A DNA stretch of 64,000 bases from Siphonodentalium dalli (lineage: Eukaryota > Mollusca > Scaphopoda > Gadilida > Siphonodentaliidae). The position numbers and the translations under genes were made by a program. The first letter of the stretch is position 1, and every line of letters starts with the position of its first letter. Shown in pieces: positions 60,791 to 64,000 of this stretch. The stretch lies in assembly GCA_032622095.1 (NCBI GenBank), contig CP136066.1, forward strand, positions 169,022,664 through 169,086,663. The letters run 5' to 3'. A model generated the notes under the pieces. The model ran no database searches, had not been told where the DNA came from, and saw only the letters and a list, made by a program, of their open reading frames with translations.

Positions 60791-60988
60791 CTTTTGAGAA
60801 CTTTTCTTTCAAAGCTGCAGCAAGTCTCCTTGCTTTTATGATTTTTAGGATATCTGATAAATCATCCACTGGATCATATTCAAAATCTGCAACTGCTTGC
60901 ACTCCAAGGACTGACATTTTCTCACATACCTTGTCAATAAGGTAATCAGGTACATGTTCTTTGATCGAATTGCTGATTTCTTCCATAT
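60791..60988 (-). CDS. SAM-like exon of a repetitive gene family (start codon)
   Basis: Acceptor TTTTAATAACAG, ATG at 60986, 65 codons, donor AAAAG/GTGACT. EEISNSIKEHVPDYLIDKVC, KMSVLGVQAVADFEYDP and DLSDILKIIKARRLAAALKE. The L..KL...GV....D...V...DL..+LKPI.AR+L pattern is the SAM-like second domain common in SAMD3/CIDE-N-type repetitive proteins. No stop inside. The partners before and after are not certain. Confidence 0.6.
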
Positions 60989-61617
60989 CTGTTATTAAAA
61001 TAGAGAATATTCAGATTAACTTCAGAGCAAATACATGGAGTAACAGGCCTTTAAGTTCTATCAATAAGTCAAAATATTACCCCATTAAGGTATTGACCAG
61101 TAATTTTATGCAAATTTTTGCAAGTAAAGTAGTTTTCAGATTACATTTACATTTACTAGTAATGTACATACTATTGGGATCCAAGAAGCATATATGTATG
61201 TTTATTGACCCTTTAATGATGGGAGCTGTGCTGACGAAAGTTAATAAACGTACAGGGGCAAATAATCATAATACAGATACAAGTATCATCAGGAAAACAA
61301 TAAAAATACACTTACCAATATTATACACTAGAGAATAGAACCGCCAACAGCATATGCTGATTTAGCTTATTGGGCATACATGTATTTGTGTTAGGATGTT
61401 ATGAGCAAAATTTTAGTGAGAAACACTACCTGTTTTTTCCACTTTAGTCGCTCATACATGGCATATGTTTGGGAATAAGACAGAATAATCCTAGTTGACC
61501 ATAAAGCTCTAATGGAAAAGGATCCAGAATTGCACATACTGACATACAGACATATTCTATTGTTGATGTGATGTCAATGTAGTTACATTGCGGCAGAAGA
61601 ACAGCATCGACCTCTTT
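60989..61617. other. Nothing recognised
   Basis: Noncoding. 61209-61245 has CCCTTTAATGATGGGAGCTGTGC, one end of the hairpin MITE family of 58.5-59.2 kb. Confidence 0.4.
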
Positions 61618-61872
61618 TCAAAGTAAACACAGTGTCTTGTCATATATGAAGAGGCACTCAATAAGTCCAACTTGATAATTATGTTGGTCCTCCATCTTGA
61701 TTATGACGACTTGATTTTCTCCATATTGAAACCCTTTGTGTGCAGCATTGGTTGAGCATGCAACACTGTTATTGTTATATATAGAACTGGCCTCATGCAC
61801 ATCCTTTACGAAAGGATGCACTACTGAGAGGATCACTGGACTTGCTGAATTGAACACACATTGAAAATATGC
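61618..61872 (-). CDS. Exon of a repetitive ORF family, C-terminal region
   Basis: Acceptor GCTTATGCAG/GCAT, open to TGA at 61618-61620. GFQYGENQVVIIKMEDQHNY and QVGLIECLFIYDK fit the ...Y...D.V++.......(F/V)G.I..IF+.....Y block found downstream of the HYP/RFE.KH block in the family also seen at 34-37 kb. Whether the TGA is the natural stop is unclear. Confidence 0.45.
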   Translation of the reverse strand, partial: AYFQCVFNSASPVILSVVHPFVKDVHEASSIYNNNSVACSTNAAHKGFQYGENQVVIIKMEDQHNYQVGLIECLFIYDKTLCLL

Positions 61873-61936
61873 CTGCATAAGCTGGTGTTTTTTTTAATCA
61901 TGTTTCCAGAATATTTATGTAATTTTTGGTACTCAC

Positions 61937-62080
61937 TTCTTAAAATTTGAAAGTTTCCTTTCGCGTCCTTATAAGTTGGCCATAGCGCATTATCAAGTGG
62001 ATAATGGCTCAGGTAATCACGTTTTGGCCTCAGCTTAGAAAGGGAAAATTTTGTAGCACGTTTTTCTAAATATTCATAAT
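61937..62080 (-). CDS. Exon of the same repetitive ORF family (RPKxxYLSHYP)
   Basis: Minus strand EYLEKRATKFSLSKLRPKRD, DYLSHYPLDNALWPTYKD, donor TTAAGAA/GTGAGT. The L.PK..YL.HYP motif precedes the RFE.KH motif in this family. The left border is uncertain (AG at about 62085-62100). It lies upstream of 61618-61872 on the same strand, in the expected order. Confidence 0.45.
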
Positions 62081-62450
62081 TAGATCCTTCAATAAAGAAA
62101 CTTAATTAACATAGACACAACCCATGAATTTAATAGTTGCCAAATATCATCCTCAGTGTCTTATTTTGTCACTGCAAATAAATGGAATGGATCGAACAGA
62201 AACCCAGTTATGCACTGCATGCCCTTCAAGCTTTTTGAGAATTGGTATTAACTATACCAGGCCTATCAGCATCATCAGAACCCTCGATATTGAACTTTTT
62301 CATCATTCTGATCACATGATCGAAAGAAAACTATTTTTTCCATCATAAAATATTCAAGACACAAGTAGACATCTTGCTGAACAATCCCTTCAAAGGGGTC
62401 ATGTCCAAGCATGGAGGCAATCCACCAGGAACATGAAAATGTTCATACTC
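62081..62450. other. Nothing recognised
   Basis: Noncoding between putative exons. Confidence 0.35.
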
Positions 62451-62630
62451 ATTGAATAGTGAACAAAACATAATCCATGTGCATTTTCTTGTTTTCCACT
62501 TCAATAATATTTAGAACATCCTGATAAGTTTTTTGGATTTCGCATCCGATAATGTTCACAAGAAATACGGCGGTAGTTGTCTTGCTCAAAGTCCACTCAC
62601 AGTATCTGCAGAGATGCTCTGTGTTCTGTA
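62451..62630 (-). CDS. Putative exon, unknown
   Basis: Acceptor TGGTTTTACAG/AACAC, then NTEHLCRYCEWTLSKTTTAV, VNIIGCEIQKTYQDVL and NIIEVENKKMHMDYVLF to a TGA. The acceptor is good. No family recognised. Confidence 0.3.
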
Positions 62631-62810
62631 AAACCACCAATTAAATGGCTTCCCAAATTGTCACCAAGTATTAATAACAGTCTTACATTGAAATGTTTAT
62701 TGTTCACAAACAAACCATCTTTCCTTACACAATATAACTAGTTGAAGGTTTTTTACCTCAAGAAAAGATGCAGATTACCAATCATCATATATACTGCTAA
62801 AGCTTTGTGT

Positions 62811-63065
62811 TTAATTATGACAGAACCGAATGGGTTGACATATGTAACTTGACAACCTCTTGGTAGAGGAATATCCAAACTGTATCATTATCTCCACAAG
62901 CGAATTTGGCATGGAACAACTCTCCGGATATGTTTTGGAATTTGATAGTTGGAATATCAGTAGTTTTTCTTGTAAAACGGAGTCACTCAACACATTTTCC
63001 AATGATCGGTTGACATGAATATGTTCCATGAAGCACTTAGCATTTTTATCGTTACAAAAGAACAA
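62811..63065 (-). other. Open frame of unknown status
   Basis: Minus frame with CFMEHIHVNRSLENVLSDSV and SMPNSLVEIMIQFGYSSTKR. No clear splice borders and no family. It could be part of the same decayed gene as its neighbours, or chance. Confidence 0.25.
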
Positions 63066-63192
63066 CCAAGTTGTGTGTGTATATCCCCTGGATACACCAT
63101 GTGTATAATAGACACGCTTTATACATCAGCACAGTTAGTGGAAACTTGGATATGTGTTTAAATTTAGGCATAAATAATACCTTTCTACTCAC

Positions 63193-63290
63193 AGAAAAAT
63201 CTTGTTTGCTATATTTCTCCACTGCAACAGCAAATTTATCCAGGTTTTCCTCCATGGATGCAAGCTTTTTCTCCCCAAACCGGTATTGCA
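63193..63290 (-). CDS. Putative exon with a short amphipathic helix
   Basis: RFGEKKLASMEENLDKFAVA, VEKYSKQDFS, donor TTTTCT/GTGAGT. The heptad-like LASMEENLDKFAVAVEK could form a coiled coil. The acceptor near 63291 (AAATAAG) is weak. Family unknown. Confidence 0.35.
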
Positions 63291-63611
63291 CTTATTTTAC
63301 TTATGCGTTCTAAAAAATAGATTCCTAAAATGTTGTAATGTTCTAAAAATAGCAACATTTTCTGTCCCGGTTCATTGAAAATAATATAAGAAATAATTGT
63401 TTCCTGGTGACAGGCTCGTGTTGCTTATTCTCTATGACTAGAAATTATATTCTATACCTGGATTATACCTAGGAAATTCAGGGAAGAAATCTATACACCA
63501 TCTTTAATAAAATTATAGAATTCTGGTTTAAATAACTTACATATTATCCATTCCTCTGACATGCAAATTTCTCAAATACGTTCTTCAGGGAACCACTTTC
63601 ATCGTCAAGGA

Positions 63612-63875
63612 TCAGCTGCTGTCTATTTGGCTGAGTTGCCCGCAGCAATTATTAACATGCTGCTCATTGTGATTATTTTTCGACATCTCTTCACTAAGCC
63701 CTGCCAGGTGAGATGTCATATCTCCATCATCTAACAAGAAAGGCGTCCACACAGTCTTGAACACACAAGCGACTTTCTTGGAAATGGCTGCCTCCCCAGT
63801 GATCACGCCCCCTTTTCTTTTATCTGCATGTCTTCTGTGGCGGATAGTCTGGCGTATGCATTCAGTCAGGAAGGA
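63612..63875 (-). CDS. Putative exon, basic then acidic, unknown family
   Basis: Acceptor GTATATTGCAG/TCCT, then SFLTECIRQTIRHRRHADKR, GEAAISKKVACVFKTVWTPF, DDGDMTSHLAGLSEEM and on to TGA at 63612-63614. Good acceptor and a protein-like composition. Not assigned to a family. Confidence 0.4.
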   Translation of the reverse strand, partial: SFLTECIRQTIRHRRHADKRKGGVITGEAAISKKVACVFKTVWTPFLLDDGDMTSHLAGLSEEMSKNNHNEQHVNNCCGQLSQIDSS

Positions 63876-64000
63876 CTGCAATATACATTTCAGCATAACT
63901 TATGTTTAGGACATAATAATAGCACTAACAGGTATCGGTGGAGTGATTGCATGCGACAACATTAATTAAATTATTACATGCCATTAAGATACGGATGGCC

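Overview
This is an AT-rich, repeat-dense window from an animal nuclear genome. Coding sequence comes as short exons with GT/AG borders and long introns. There is no operon structure and no bacterial-type gene density. The kinds of mobile DNA (non-LTR reverse transcriptases, P-like transposase remnants, many TIR/MITE elements, hairpin repeats, and a dispersed repeat near 46.4-46.7 kb with a GGACGGACAGAC tail) fit a marine invertebrate. I favour a mollusc, probably a bivalve, but the sequence does not prove it.

Region 1 (1-26.5 kb) is dominated by one minus-strand host gene: a group II pyridoxal-phosphate decarboxylase. Five exons can be placed with matching splice phases: 26462-26285 (start codon), 10369-10232, 9770-9611, 6764-6608 and 2177-2003. 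They give the first 269 residues. The lysine-bearing and C-terminal exons must lie left of the window. Its introns are packed with repeats: a nested fold-back (2.5-4.1 kb), a 1.2-kb TIR element (6.9-8.2 kb), two TTAA-flanked elements (10.5-12.5 kb), degenerate TTTGCGATTTATCGC arrays (13.1-14.8 kb), a 118-122 bp tandem array (13.9-14.5 kb), two decayed LINE reverse transcriptases in opposite orientation (15.3-17.7 and 17.9-19.6 kb), palindromic GGTACTC dyad arrays beside them, two satellites (19.6-20.85 kb), a mariner-like MITE (21.8 kb) and an LTR-like pair of near-identical 450-bp repeats (23.1-24.9 kb).

Region 2 (26.5-41.3 kb) has no intact gene. It holds a 1.1-kb long-arm inverted repeat (29-30.1 kb), the satellite of 20 kb again but inverted (30.2-31.8 kb), a decayed transposon-like ORF (32.1-33.2 kb), a tandemly duplicated decayed ORF family (34.1-37.4 kb), a truncated TTAA element (40.1 kb) and the C-terminal remnant of a P/THAP9-like transposase (40.85-41.28 kb).

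Region 3 (41.3-64 kb) is a minus-strand cluster of gene fragments and small genes. Four copies carry a CIDE-N-like domain (45.0, 48.1-48.8, 50.8-51.5 and 54.4 kb), most of them followed by exons of a repetitive SAMD3-like protein. A segmental duplication (copy A 42.2-45.86 kb, copy B 51.85-58.5 kb) contains two of these plus a P-transposase fragment. Copy B is split by a 3.3-kb insertion (54869-58179) whose empty site is preserved in copy A. That insertion is bracketed by GGTACTC dyad arrays and carries a predicted two-exon, 116-residue gene starting with a SAM domain. This insertion and the CIDE-N cluster are the best candidates for something undescribed. From 59.6 to 63.9 kb there are further exons of related repetitive protein families.
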